Made by a program: the position numbers and the translations under genes | In this document: one piece after another, positions 1 to 7,548 of the stretch | How positions within the stretch are numbered: position 1 is the stretch's first letter | Layout of the letters: the number at the start of each line of letters is the position of its first letter | Source of the DNA: Chryseobacterium nepalense | Lineage (GTDB): Bacteria > Bacteroidota > Bacteroidia > Flavobacteriales > Weeksellaceae | NCBI RefSeq assembly: GCF_023195755.1 | Contig: NZ_CP096203.1 | Location: 1,674,001 to 1,738,000 of the forward strand | DNA: 64,000 nucleotides | Direction: 5' to 3' | The notes under the pieces: generated by a model | Told to the model about the DNA's origin: nothing | What the model saw: only the letters and a program-made list of their open reading frames with translations | Database searches by the model: none

Positions 1-171
1 AAACTTGACCAGATGACTTTCCTCATCGGCCCTGAAGGTGATTTTTCTGAAAAGGAGATCAAATTATTAGCTGATCATGATGTGAAAGCTGTTTCTTTAG
101 GCAATCAGCGGCTAAGGACTGAAACAGCGGGAATTTTTGTGGCGGCGTGGAATTATAATGGCTTAATATAG
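1..171 (+). CDS. rsmE: RsmE, 16S rRNA m3U1498 methyltransferase (3' end only)
   Basis: Only the last 56 codons are present; the gene enters from the left edge. The sequence shows the SPOUT-class signature GPEGDFSEKE followed by LGNQRLRTETAG, the SAM-binding knot region typical of RsmE (family knowledge). RsmE methylates U1498 of 16S rRNA in the 30S subunit. The frame ends at TAG 169-171 and a hairpin at 287-312 may terminate it. It is the only plus-strand gene before 13.4 kb and probably marks the core-genome boundary of the toxin locus. Confidence 0.9.
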   Translation, partial: KLDQMTFLIGPEGDFSEKEIKLLADHDVKAVSLGNQRLRTETAGIFVAAWNYNGLI

Positions 172-286
172 AATAAAGATTCTGACTAAATATGGAACCG
201 GTATTTGAGACCATCATCTCTACCAATTCCGTAATCTTTAGACAAGTTGTCCTACAAGAATCATTACTTTTACACTAATATAATGC

Positions 287-312
287 AAACCCACTGCTTT
301 CGTAGTGGGTTT
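287..312 (+). terminator. Hairpin terminator, probably bidirectional
   Basis: Perfect 9-bp inverted repeat AAACCCACT / AGTGGGTTT with an 8-nt loop, followed by a T-rich stretch. It lies between the end of rsmE on the plus strand and the last remnant of the minus-strand toxin array, so it could serve both. Confidence 0.7.
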
Positions 313-354
313 GTTTATACCGGCATGAGCCAATGATTGCAGCAGCAAGATTTT

Positions 355-720
355 TTAATGAATAATGAAAAACTCATCAATAAAATTTCTATCATTATCT
401 AAATACAAATCATAATACCCAATGCGTTTTCCATCTATTTCGATATCAATTTTTATGTTGTAACAGTTAATGAATCTTTTATCTTTATTATAATATATAT
501 AATTAATTGACTTTTAATATACTCAATATTCATATTTGCCCTTATTTGTTTTAATTCTTTTTGTAATTCATCATCTTTTAAATTTCATTTAAATATTCAA
601 ACGACAAACTGAATAAATTTTTCTTAGGTATTCATTATAATCTACTTGTTATGCCTTATTGTTTTCAAATGGAATATAACCATTGTTATCTTTAACGGAT
701 TAAAATCCACAAAATATAGT
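355..720 (-). pseudogene. Decayed small gene, probably an immunity-protein remnant
   Basis: No long frame is open here, but switching frames on the minus strand gives continuous protein-like sequence: LYFVDFNPLK, then DNNGYIPFENNK, then VDYNEYLRKNLFSLSFEYLN, then DDELQKELKQIRANMNIEYI, then NYIYYNKDKRFINCYNIKID, ending IDEFFIIH before a stop at 355-357. At least three frameshifts and an in-frame stop separate the blocks. The acidic, aromatic-rich composition matches the small genes upstream in the array. That it was an immunity gene is inference from position; no family was recognised. Confidence 0.5.
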
Positions 721-1068
721 CTATAATTTTGTTGTTACTGTATTCCAGTCATGATAGATTATGGTATCTTTTTTATGAATAGCAAAAATTAATTCACCTC
801 TCTTTTTTACGATTGTATCACCATAATCCATTTCATCGGCAAATAAATTCCACCATCTATTACTTGTTTTACAAACTTCTTTCTCATGTGATATCGGATC
901 ATAGCCTTTAACTTCAAACCATACCGAATTATTTTTTGGCGAGGACTCGATCACTAAATTACACTCTTCCTTTGATAACATATAATCAAGTTTCTTCTTC
1001 TCTGCTTTAGGATCAAAACACGAATAGAAAACCAAAAGAGGCAAAAAAAGTAAAACATTAAATTTCAT
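721..1068 (-). CDS. Small lipoprotein, candidate immunity protein of the Rhs array
   Basis: 115 aa. The start MKFNVLLFLPLLVFYSC is a lipoprotein signal with Cys at residue 17, so the product should be exported and lipid-anchored. The rest is a small hydrophilic domain with a C-terminal block GDTIVKKRGELIFAIHKKDT. From memory, small lipoproteins with a similar GDTIVK/ELIFAIHKKDTII block occur near Rhs toxins in Chryseobacterium relatives; this was not checked. It sits at the distal end of the immunity-like array and directly abuts the decayed gene at 355-720. The function is inferred from context only. Confidence 0.6.
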   Translation of the reverse strand: MKFNVLLFLPLLVFYSCFDPKAEKKKLDYMLSKEECNLVIESSPKNNSVWFEVKGYDPISHEKEVCKTSNRWWNLFADEMDYGDTIVKKRGELIFAIHKKDTIIYHDWNTVTTKL

Positions 1069-1147
1069 GCTACATTAATTAAATTGGGAACTATAATATC
1101 ATTTTGTTTCAGAGCAATTTAATTTTTTTCGGTGAAATAACTAATTA

Positions 1148-1391
1148 TTAACAATTAGTTATAGCTTTTAAAAACTCATCCAATGTAATTTTTAAAGGAT
1201 CATCCTCTGTAAAAATATCATCATAGATTACTACCAAGTTCATGCTGAAAAAAAAATTCTAAAGAATATCTGTTAAATACCAGTTCATCTTTGTATTTAT
1301 TTAGCGCTTTTCCTTGTTTTATAGCCGTCAATATTGTATTCCTGATAGTGTTATTGACTTCTTCTGCTATAAAATCTGTAATGGTTATCAT
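1148..1391 (-). pseudogene. Frameshifted small immunity-like gene (9-T homopolymer)
   Basis: ATG at 1389-1391 opens a frame that begins MITITDFIAEEVNN and reaches EFFF, then stops after 56 codons (stop 1221-1223). The break lies in a run of nine T on the coding strand (1250-1258). With eight T the frame continues as SMNLVVIYDDIFTEDD to KAITNC and a stop at 1148-1150, giving an 80-aa protein. The gene starts 16 nt after the toxin-tail remnant at 1408, the usual toxin-immunity arrangement. The frameshift may be real decay, a slippery switch, or an assembly error. Confidence 0.6.
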
Positions 1392-1407
1392 TTATATATT
1401 TTTAATA

Positions 1408-1560
1408 TTAAAAAGGAAATGCAGTTTTCACCCAGCCGTCACGAATAAAAACACTTATGGAGGAAAGATTTTCAAAGCTATGCTCCTCACTGTTGTAATC
1501 ATCCCGAAAGTATAGTAGTTGTTACGCCTTCTGCTTCTTGGCATTAGTGCTGATTAATAT
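1408..1560 (-). pseudogene. Displaced C-terminal toxin tail (fragment)
   Basis: On the minus strand one frame reads NAKKQKA, an in-frame stop, then QLLYFRDDYNSEEHSFENL and SSISVFIRDGWVKTAFPF before TAA at 1408-1410. There is no start or core domain; the upstream boundary is approximate. A short C-terminal fragment directly followed by a small gene (1148-1391) is the arrangement expected for an orphan Rhs/CdiA-type toxin tail with its immunity gene (established for polymorphic toxin loci). Assignment as a toxin tail is inference; the fold was not recognised. Confidence 0.45.
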
Positions 1561-1721
1561 AATTGTAAATATATATAAAAATAAATTTGTTTTTATTTGA
1601 TTATGCTTTTAAGGAATAGGTTGTATTGATAATAAATATTTATTTTCAGAAGCATGTAATCTATGTGCTAATATGTATATATAGAGAAGACTGCATTTAA
1701 ACGGTGATTAATTTTTAAAAT

Positions 1722-1751
1722 AAAAAGAGTAACCAAATGGTTACTCTTTTT
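1722..1751 (-). terminator. Strong hairpin terminator
   Basis: Perfect 14-bp inverted repeat with arms AAAAAGAGTAACCA / TGGTTACTCTTTTT around a 2-nt loop. It lies 66 nt after the stop of the 1817-2278 gene and is followed on the minus strand by T-rich sequence. Confidence 0.8.
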
Positions 1752-1816
1752 AAGCACTAGTATATATATTATTTAATTGATCGCTAAAACGTTACCAACA
1801 AGAATTACAATAAGTA

Positions 1817-2278
1817 TCATAATAACTGTAGTTTATCGTATATCTGACCAGTTCCATTACTATCGAAATAATATTCTTCTTCATTTGCATTATCCATTTG
1901 ACATATGTAATATTCAAAATTATATTTCTTTTGAAATTCCTTAGTCCAAATTTTCACATAATCAATATTCATTTTTTCATTAGTCTCTTTCAAATCCTTT
2001 GAATCAAAAAATAATAAAATCTCAATTTCTTCATTAGTGCGTCCTATATTAATAAATACTTTAGGTACAATTTTATCTTTTATCTGTAAGCAATCAGTAT
2101 TAATTACTAAATCGACATATTTCTTAGAGTTAATGATTCTCATTGCGCTACTAAAAGTAACAGGCGAATTAACCTCAGGTGAGGTAAAATAAACTTCTCG
2201 TGCATCTATTAGTAATTTTTTTACAAAGCTGAAATCTACAATTGAAAATAGACCTCTAAATATTACTTCTATTAACAT
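1817..2278 (-). CDS. Hypothetical protein, candidate immunity gene of an orphan toxin tail
   Basis: 153 aa, no signal peptide, acidic and rich in I, N and E; for example NEEIEILLFFDSKD near the middle and DNANEEEYYFDSNGTG near the C-terminus. No family recognised. Its ATG lies 8 nt after the stop of a toxin-tail-like fragment (2287-2370), and a strong terminator follows at 1722-1751. That spacing matches the active Rhs/immunity junction at 3860/3870, so an immunity role is likely but inferred. Confidence 0.6.
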   Translation of the reverse strand: MLIEVIFRGLFSIVDFSFVKKLLIDAREVYFTSPEVNSPVTFSSAMRIINSKKYVDLVINTDCLQIKDKIVPKVFINIGRTNEEIEILLFFDSKDLKETNEKMNIDYVKIWTKEFQKKYNFEYYICQMDNANEEEYYFDSNGTGQIYDKLQLL

Positions 2279-2286
2279 AATCTTAA

Positions 2287-2370
2287 TTAATCTAAAAATC
2301 CTTTAAACTGCCAGTTTTCTTGAAATCTAATTCCTCTACCATCATACAAGATATTAAAAAATAGGCAATA
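2287..2370 (-). pseudogene. Possible toxin C-terminal fragment
   Basis: A short open minus-strand frame reads NILYDGRGIRFQENWQFKGF and ends LD-stop at 2287-2289. It has no start and follows a terminator (2371-2400), so it is unlikely to be expressed alone. The YDGRGIRF...FKGFL pattern looks like the extreme C-terminus of a secreted toxin, but this is pattern memory only. It is placed 8 nt before an intact small gene, the toxin-then-immunity arrangement. Confidence 0.35.
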
Positions 2371-2400
2371 AAAATTCCGCCTCAATTTTGAGACGGATTT
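2371..2400 (-). terminator. Hairpin terminator at the end of the Rhs-immunity operon
   Basis: On the minus strand AAATCCGTCTC pairs with GAGGCGGAATTT (one G-T pair and a one-base bulge) around AAAATT, followed by a T-run. It lies 48 nt after the stop of the 2449-2733 gene and probably ends the operon that starts at about 12.1 kb. Confidence 0.7.
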
Positions 2401-2448
2401 GTATCATCTATTACAGATTAAAATCAGCAAAATCGGAAGCGTAAATTA

Positions 2449-2733
2449 TTAAGCATCGTGAATTGCATAATCATAAAGAATTTTGGAGGTTTGTTCTGTA
2501 CTAAGTTTCTTACTGTTGGATTCTTCTATAGCATCTAAGAAATAATAAAAATCAAACAGATTTGAATAGTCGATATCATCGTATGTATATTCTATATTGC
2601 CTTCTGTTTTTTCGATTTCAAAAAAAGCAATATTCTGATCAAAACTTACTGGCTTTTCCATATAAATTTCAATAACTTCAGATTTCTGATCTAATGAATG
2701 AGTTTCACAAAAATTGTTCAAATGATCCACCAT
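2449..2733 (-). CDS. Small acidic hypothetical protein, immunity-array member
   Basis: 94 aa and strongly acidic, with stretches YTYDDIDYSNLFDFYYFLDA; no signal peptide. No family recognised. It lies 42 nt after the 2776-3189 gene and is the last gene before the terminator at 2371-2400, so it is probably cotranscribed with the Rhs gene. A small acidic protein in this position is compatible with an immunity protein against a basic nuclease; this is inference. Confidence 0.6.
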   Translation of the reverse strand: MVDHLNNFCETHSLDQKSEVIEIYMEKPVSFDQNIAFFEIEKTEGNIEYTYDDIDYSNLFDFYYFLDAIEESNSKKLSTEQTSKILYDYAIHDA

Positions 2734-2775
2734 TTTTAAAATAACTTACCAATTCTATCAATTTTCATGCTTAAA

Positions 2776-3189
2776 TTATTTCTTCATTATATAAATTATC
2801 TCTTCATGCTCTAAATTAGAATTATAATTAAAAACTCTATCTTGATTTTCCCACCTATTTTTACCTACTAATAAACCACCGGCAATTATATAATATTGAA
2901 GTCCTTTAGACTGTAATTCAAAGATTTTCATATTATATTTTAAGAATTCTAGGCTGATTCTTTTTGGTAATTGCTTACTTGTAATTTCTTTAATGGTTAT
3001 CCCATTAAAGCTTGACGGAATATCAATATATTGTACACTCCAAAATTCAAGATCAATATTATAAGAAGTATTTTCCGAGTAGTCATCTTGATCAGGATAT
3101 TTCATCTCACTACGGATTAATAGTGAAGAATGACTTAGTGTATAAGCCCATAATTTAAAACACCTGTCTGACGTATAAAAATCTTTCAT
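2776..3189 (-). CDS. Hypothetical protein, immunity-array member
   Basis: 137 aa, cytosolic by sequence (no signal or membrane span). It has an aromatic-rich N-terminal half with FWSVQYIDIPSSFNGITIKE, and ends HEEIIYIMKK. No family recognised. The start is only 3 nt after the repaired stop of the preceding frameshifted gene (3193-3536), so the two are probably translationally linked. The role is inferred from location in the Rhs immunity array. Confidence 0.65.
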   Translation of the reverse strand: MKDFYTSDRCFKLWAYTLSHSSLLIRSEMKYPDQDDYSENTSYNIDLEFWSVQYIDIPSSFNGITIKEITSKQLPKRISLEFLKYNMKIFELQSKGLQYYIIAGGLLVGKNRWENQDRVFNYNSNLEHEEIIYIMKK

Positions 3190-3192
3190 ATT

Positions 3193-3536
3193 TTAGTAAC
3201 CAAAAGGAGAATAATTTGACAATATCTCGTAACCATCACCAGATTTTCTATAAAAAGTAGTTTTATTTAATAATTCAGGATTATTAAATATTGTATGTAT
3301 TCATTCCAAATTTTATTAAAATCTTCTTCCGTAATAAAATCACTTTCTTGTAAATCTAATTCATCAAGTGTTTGATCATACAAAATTGATTCTCCATTTA
3401 TTGGACTATTTAAAGTAAGTTTCAACTTAGAAGTAGGTGTTATTTCTAGTTGTCTTACTGCTTTATTATCTTGAAAATGTAAGTAAAATAAAACATCTTC
3501 TTCCTCCCAATATTTTTTCACAAATACTTCTTTCAT
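3193..3536 (-). pseudogene. Frameshifted immunity-like gene
   Basis: The ATG at 3534-3536 opens an 89-codon frame (stop 3267) beginning MKEVFVKKYWEEEDVLFYLH and reaching IWNEYI, after which the frame turns into QYLIILNY. In the next frame the sequence continues naturally as HTIFNNPELLNKTTFYRKSG and GYEILSNYSPFGY to a stop at 3193-3195, 3 nt before the next gene. The repaired length is about 114 aa. A single-base indel near codon 81 therefore truncates it. The acidic composition fits an immunity protein, but the family is not recognised. Confidence 0.6.
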
Positions 3537-3560
3537 CTTTAGATAAGTAGCAAAGCCCGA

Positions 3561-3860
3561 TTAAATAGGGCTTTGTTCTCGTAATTTCTCTTTTGTCTCG
3601 ATTAGCTTCTGCTTTAATTGTTCTTCATTATAATAAGTATCTGGGTATTTAAATAAATCCTCTTGAACATCAGTATATCTACTGCTTATTTTATCCAATT
3701 CAGAAAACGCAGATTGTTCTATATCTGTTAAATCATCACTTTTAATCTCCAAACTATAAGAGTAGTAATATTCATTACAAAATGTCCAACCATTTATTTG
3801 TCCGGACAAATATTGGTCAATAAGCCAATATAATCTTCTTTTATCACTTTTTTCAAACAT
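3561..3860 (-). CDS. Colicin-D-immunity-like protein, likely cognate to the Rhs toxin
   Basis: 99 aa. The ATG is 9 nt downstream of the Rhs stop codon. LIDQYLSGQINGWTFCNEYY near the N-terminus and FSELDKISSRYTD in the middle resemble the helical colicin D / pyocin immunity family (Colicin_immun), which binds and blocks tRNase toxins; this is recognition from memory. The position directly after the toxin-bearing gene makes it the best candidate for the cognate antitoxin. It ends in a charged helix EEQLKQKLIETKEKLREQ. Confidence 0.7.
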   Translation of the reverse strand: MFEKSDKRRLYWLIDQYLSGQINGWTFCNEYYYSYSLEIKSDDLTDIEQSAFSELDKISSRYTDVQEDLFKYPDTYYNEEQLKQKLIETKEKLREQSPI

Positions 3861-3869
3861 AATTTATTA

Positions 3870-6800
3870 TCACTTTATTGCAGGTAAAGAACCCAAAGGT
3901 TTTTGGGTATATTTAAAGTGCATTATTGTATTAGTTCCCTCATCGTATAAAACCTCTACATTATATAGCTTGTCATTCTTCCACATTTGCGAATAATGCA
4001 TTAGCGCTTTTGTACCCCGAGGGTCGCTAACTACAGACATCGGAGCTTTTATTATATCATCTAAAGTCTGAATAGGTATCATACGACCCGCTTCATCCAT
4101 ATGCTTAGCGGCTGTATTTGTGAACTTATATAATTCTTTTCCACCCTTAGCGGTAATCTTTCCAAAACCTTTGATCCCATATTTTGCACCAGTTCCTATC
4201 AGAGGAATCATCGCGGAAAAACTAGCCATGGCATTAATGTTTTGGCCTCTTCCTAGATAAATTAAGCCATTGGCACCATCAAACACTTCCCCTAAAACAG
4301 GAATATTCCCTAAAAGATCGAAACCAAATTGAACATCGTCTATTGGGTCTCCTATAGCTGCATACAACGTACTTCTTGACTGATCCAGTCTATATTCTGC
4401 CAAATCCTTTCTATACTGCACCCAAGGATCAACAGGAGTGCCTGCGCCGCCACCGCCGCCACCGCCGCCTCTGATTGCACTGATAGCATCACCTAATCCC
4501 ATACTGATATGCGAAAAGGCTTCACCTGGGAAAGTAGCGCTATTGTAAGGCGTGGAAACAGCTGGCGCTGTCTGAGTAGTTTTTGGCTTCCCAAGAACAA
4601 CCTCTTCTATCGGAAAAGCACAGTTATTATTTGCGAAATTACCATTTGTATCTGAGTTGCATTTTCCATTTGGATCTCTAAATCTTATCGGATTATTTCC
4701 TACATAACCATACGGGCTGCTGTCATGATACAGTTCAGAAAGCTGATCCATCCCATACCATCTCCCCAGATCCGGCATATATTGCCTCCAGCCGTAATCA
4801 TACATTCCGGTTTCCTGCAGCTCCTTTCCATTGTACTTGTAATTGGTGTATCTTCCAAATCCGAAATATGACGGATCGTCCGGTCTTATGTGATTCATTC
4901 CGAAAGGATAATAATCATTTCGATCTACCACATTGACAACACCATTTGAGCCTTTAAAGAAACTAACCCGAACATTACCCAACTGATCTTTATACTGATA
5001 AATATACTTATTATTTTCGAAATCGTAAAAGCCTTCGGAAGTCGGTATAAACTTCAAAACGTTATTATAGCTATATTCATTCAGAAATTCCATAAAGGCT
5101 TCAGATTCATAAGCCTGGCCTCCTGCCTCCTGAAAAGCATTCCAGATATCTTCACTCTTATCGGATGACGAATAATAAAAACCATCAATATAATCTGTTG
5201 ATGCGCCAACGATCTGACCTGTATCTCCTGTGACAGAAAATTGCTTACGCAGTTTGGTTCCATCTGCGCTGTAAATGTAATTGACAATTTTCCTGTTTTC
5301 GTTGGATTTTATTGAATTAGGAAGATTAAGGTGATTGTAAGATATGGTCTCAATAGATTTATCCGGCATGGCGGTCATATTGCCGTTACTGTCGTAAGAA
5401 ATTTTATTTTTACCACCTTCGTAGCCCGTTGGATTACCACTTTTGTCTTCTACTGAAGTAAGCTTGTTGCCATTGTATTCATAAAATAAGTCATCGATTG
5501 TCTCTGCGTTATTTCCATAAAAGGACGGCGCATTTCTTGTAAGACGTGTAATATTTCCATTGGCGTCATACTGTAGCGTTTCGTTGTAATGATTATTAAC
5601 CGGCAACGCAGCAGAAGGTTCTGAATATATTGCCGATGTTAAATTTCCAAAAGCATCATAAGCATAATCATATCTCTTATGAATGCTATTATCGGAGGAT
5701 TTCCAACTGACTTCAGAAATATTACCGTTATATTTTGCAGGTGCTATTCCTACAGGATTATCATAGCGTATATCGTAGGCAAAAAGTTTATTTGTAGGAG
5801 TTAAAAATTCCTGTTTATTAATTCCTGTCTCCCAGCCCAGTATATTATAACTGTAATCAATTGTTTCTACAGGAGCAGAAAGTGAAGTTCCACCTACCTT
5901 TTTTTGTGTCACGCGGGACATATCATCATATTCACGCTGTGAAAGAATTTCTTCAGGATTGTTATTAACTTGGTGATAATGTATCTTTATACGTTGCCGG
6001 TCATCATAGGTATATCTTTGTTTAATGATCGTTTCATTATCCGAGCTTAATCTTTTATGATATATATAATCTTCAAGAGGAAATCCGGCGAAGTTCAATT
6101 TCATCTCTGTTTTGGTATACCCTCCCAAATGATTTATATTATGAGTGCCAATAGCCTGGCCTTTTTGATCATACCAAACATAGGTACTTGTCCATTCATT
6201 ATTTTCGACATTTCTTACCAAACTTGCGGTAGGCAAACTTTTGGTGCTCCTGCTGGATTTGTAACCATTGCTCATTAAAGCTACAGGAGCAGCTCCTAAT
6301 GTATTTGAGCCTAATATTGTTGCAGGCTTTGCCGGACTTCCTGTAGGATATTCATCATAATAATTAACGGAAAGTATGGTTATTCCCGTAGATGGGAAAG
6401 ATGTCTTCGTATAGTAGATATTTTTTCCGTCCGATACGAAAGGAGTTGTAGAGAGACTCTCGTTCGAAGACGTATAGGAGGCATTATCCAGGCTATTTTG
6501 AAGTTGTATTCTCGAAACGCTGCTTGCATAAATTCCCGTATAAACCGGTCTGTCAAATTTATCATATTTCACAAAAGACCATGAATGATTATGCTGATTA
6601 GAATCTTGAGTTAAAGCCACTCTCCCCTGTTTATCGTAGACAATATATTCCCAATAATTCCTACCCGGAAGATGGCTTTCTGCCAATCTGTTATATTTGT
6701 CATAACGATACTGATAGCACAAGCTGTCTAAAAATCCGTTAAGCTCTGTAATGCTTTGCGCCTTTGATGCAGCGGGAGGGATAATAAAAGTAAGATTATA

Positions 6801-7544
6801 CGCTTGGTCGTAGACATAATAGGTATCTAATTTACTTAGGGTTGCCGGGTTTATTTTACGGACAAGCACCTGTAAACCTGCGCTATTAACAAAAATCTCT
6901 GTTATATTGTTGTCTTCATCTTTGGTAACAAATTTATAAAGTGTATTGGCATTATAATATCCGTTTGTGGTAAAGCTGTCTGAAGCTTCAGTCAATGTAA
7001 CATTGTTAATTTTTGATGCAGAATCCCAGCTTGAGATAGCTTTGTAATTTTTAACTTCAGATGCCGTGTTTGCTGAATAAGTAACATTTTGCGTATTGGG
7101 TCCGTTGATCTTCCAGGCTTCACCAGGGGAAGACTTTTTAAAAACTTTTGCTACTGGGGATTTTTCATAATCAATTTGTGAATATGCATTTGTAACCCCA
7201 TAATAGCTGTTCACACTATTTTCCGTAATGCCTGAATGCTTTGCTCCATTCAAGGTATTTGACGGTAATGGCAGATAGCTTTTTGAAACTTTCCCGTTCT
7301 CGTCATATAAAACAGGTAACACTATATCCTTTCCTGAAGGAGTATTTTTAATGGATACAGCCTGAGTAGTTCTTCCCAGCCCGTCTAAGTATTGAACACT
7401 TTGTATTTGCTTTGCAGAAGGCTGGCTTGAAGCAACAGGCTCCAAATAGGTCCGGGAGTAAAGATAGTTCTCCGTATTCGTTAAGCTCTGTGCAAAAAGT
7501 GAAGCTGCTATAAAAACATTTATAAATATTAGTATTTTCTTCAT
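3870..7544 (-). CDS. DUF6443 / Rhs-repeat polymorphic toxin with C-terminal nuclease-like domain
   Basis: 1224 aa from the ATG at 7542-7544, chosen because MKKILIFINVFIAASLFAQ is a signal peptide and the start lies 4 nt after the upstream stop. An earlier ATG at 7583 would overlap that gene. Residues about 20-110 match DUF6443 (YSRTYLEP, QYLDGLGRTTQ). YD repeats follow, then the Rhs core end (GWRQYMPDLGRWYGMDQLSE, PYGYVGNNPIRFRDPNG). After residue about 960 the sequence is variable: a Gly8 linker, a hydrophobic pre-toxin (GDPIDDVQFGFDLLGNIPVL), and a last ~80 residues with KHMDEAGRMIP, SDPRGTKALMHYS and LYNVEVLYD. The tail resembles BECR-type small RNases; that assignment is inference. The product is secreted and should intoxicate competitors, with immunity encoded downstream. 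Confidence 0.85.
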   Translation of the reverse strand: MKKILIFINVFIAASLFAQSLTNTENYLYSRTYLEPVASSQPSAKQIQSVQYLDGLGRTTQAVSIKNTPSGKDIVLPVLYDENGKVSKSYLPLPSNTLNGAKHSGITENSVNSYYGVTNAYSQIDYEKSPVAKVFKKSSPGEAWKINGPNTQNVTYSANTASEVKNYKAISSWDSASKINNVTLTEASDSFTTNGYYNANTLYKFVTKDEDNNITEIFVNSAGLQVLVRKINPATLSKLDTYYVYDQAYNLTFIIPPAASKAQSITELNGFLDSLCYQYRYDKYNRLAESHLPGRNYWEYIVYDKQGRVALTQDSNQHNHSWSFVKYDKFDRPVYTGIYASSVSRIQLQNSLDNASYTSSNESLSTTPFVSDGKNIYYTKTSFPSTGITILSVNYYDEYPTGSPAKPATILGSNTLGAAPVALMSNGYKSSRSTKSLPTASLVRNVENNEWTSTYVWYDQKGQAIGTHNINHLGGYTKTEMKLNFAGFPLEDYIYHKRLSSDNETIIKQRYTYDDRQRIKIHYHQVNNNPEEILSQREYDDMSRVTQKKVGGTSLSAPVETIDYSYNILGWETGINKQEFLTPTNKLFAYDIRYDNPVGIAPAKYNGNISEVSWKSSDNSIHKRYDYAYDAFGNLTSAIYSEPSAALPVNNHYNETLQYDANGNITRLTRNAPSFYGNNAETIDDLFYEYNGNKLTSVEDKSGNPTGYEGGKNKISYDSNGNMTAMPDKSIETISYNHLNLPNSIKSNENRKIVNYIYSADGTKLRKQFSVTGDTGQIVGASTDYIDGFYYSSSDKSEDIWNAFQEAGGQAYESEAFMEFLNEYSYNNVLKFIPTSEGFYDFENNKYIYQYKDQLGNVRVSFFKGSNGVVNVVDRNDYYPFGMNHIRPDDPSYFGFGRYTNYKYNGKELQETGMYDYGWRQYMPDLGRWYGMDQLSELYHDSSPYGYVGNNPIRFRDPNGKCNSDTNGNFANNNCAFPIEEVVLGKPKTTQTAPAVSTPYNSATFPGEAFSHISMGLGDAISAIRGGGGGGGGAGTPVDPWVQYRKDLAEYRLDQSRSTLYAAIGDPIDDVQFGFDLLGNIPVLGEVFDGANGLIYLGRGQNINAMASFSAMIPLIGTGAKYGIKGFGKITAKGGKELYKFTNTAAKHMDEAGRMIPIQTLDDIIKAPMSVVSDPRGTKALMHYSQMWKNDKLYNVEVLYDEGTNTIMHFKYTQKPLGSLPAIK
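4444..4471 (-). repeat. GGN microsatellite encoding the Gly8 linker
   Basis: A run of GGC/GGT codons in the Rhs gene encodes eight consecutive glycines between the Rhs core and the toxin module. It is the GC-richest short stretch of an otherwise AT-rich gene and could change length by slippage in steps of three without breaking the frame. Confidence 0.7.
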
Positions 7545-7548
7545 CGGT

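Noticed and set aside
1291..1515. Open frame on the plus strand (74 codons)
   Set aside because: It lies antisense to the toxin-tail remnant and the frameshifted immunity gene, which read more like protein; it has no homolog-like motif or promoter.
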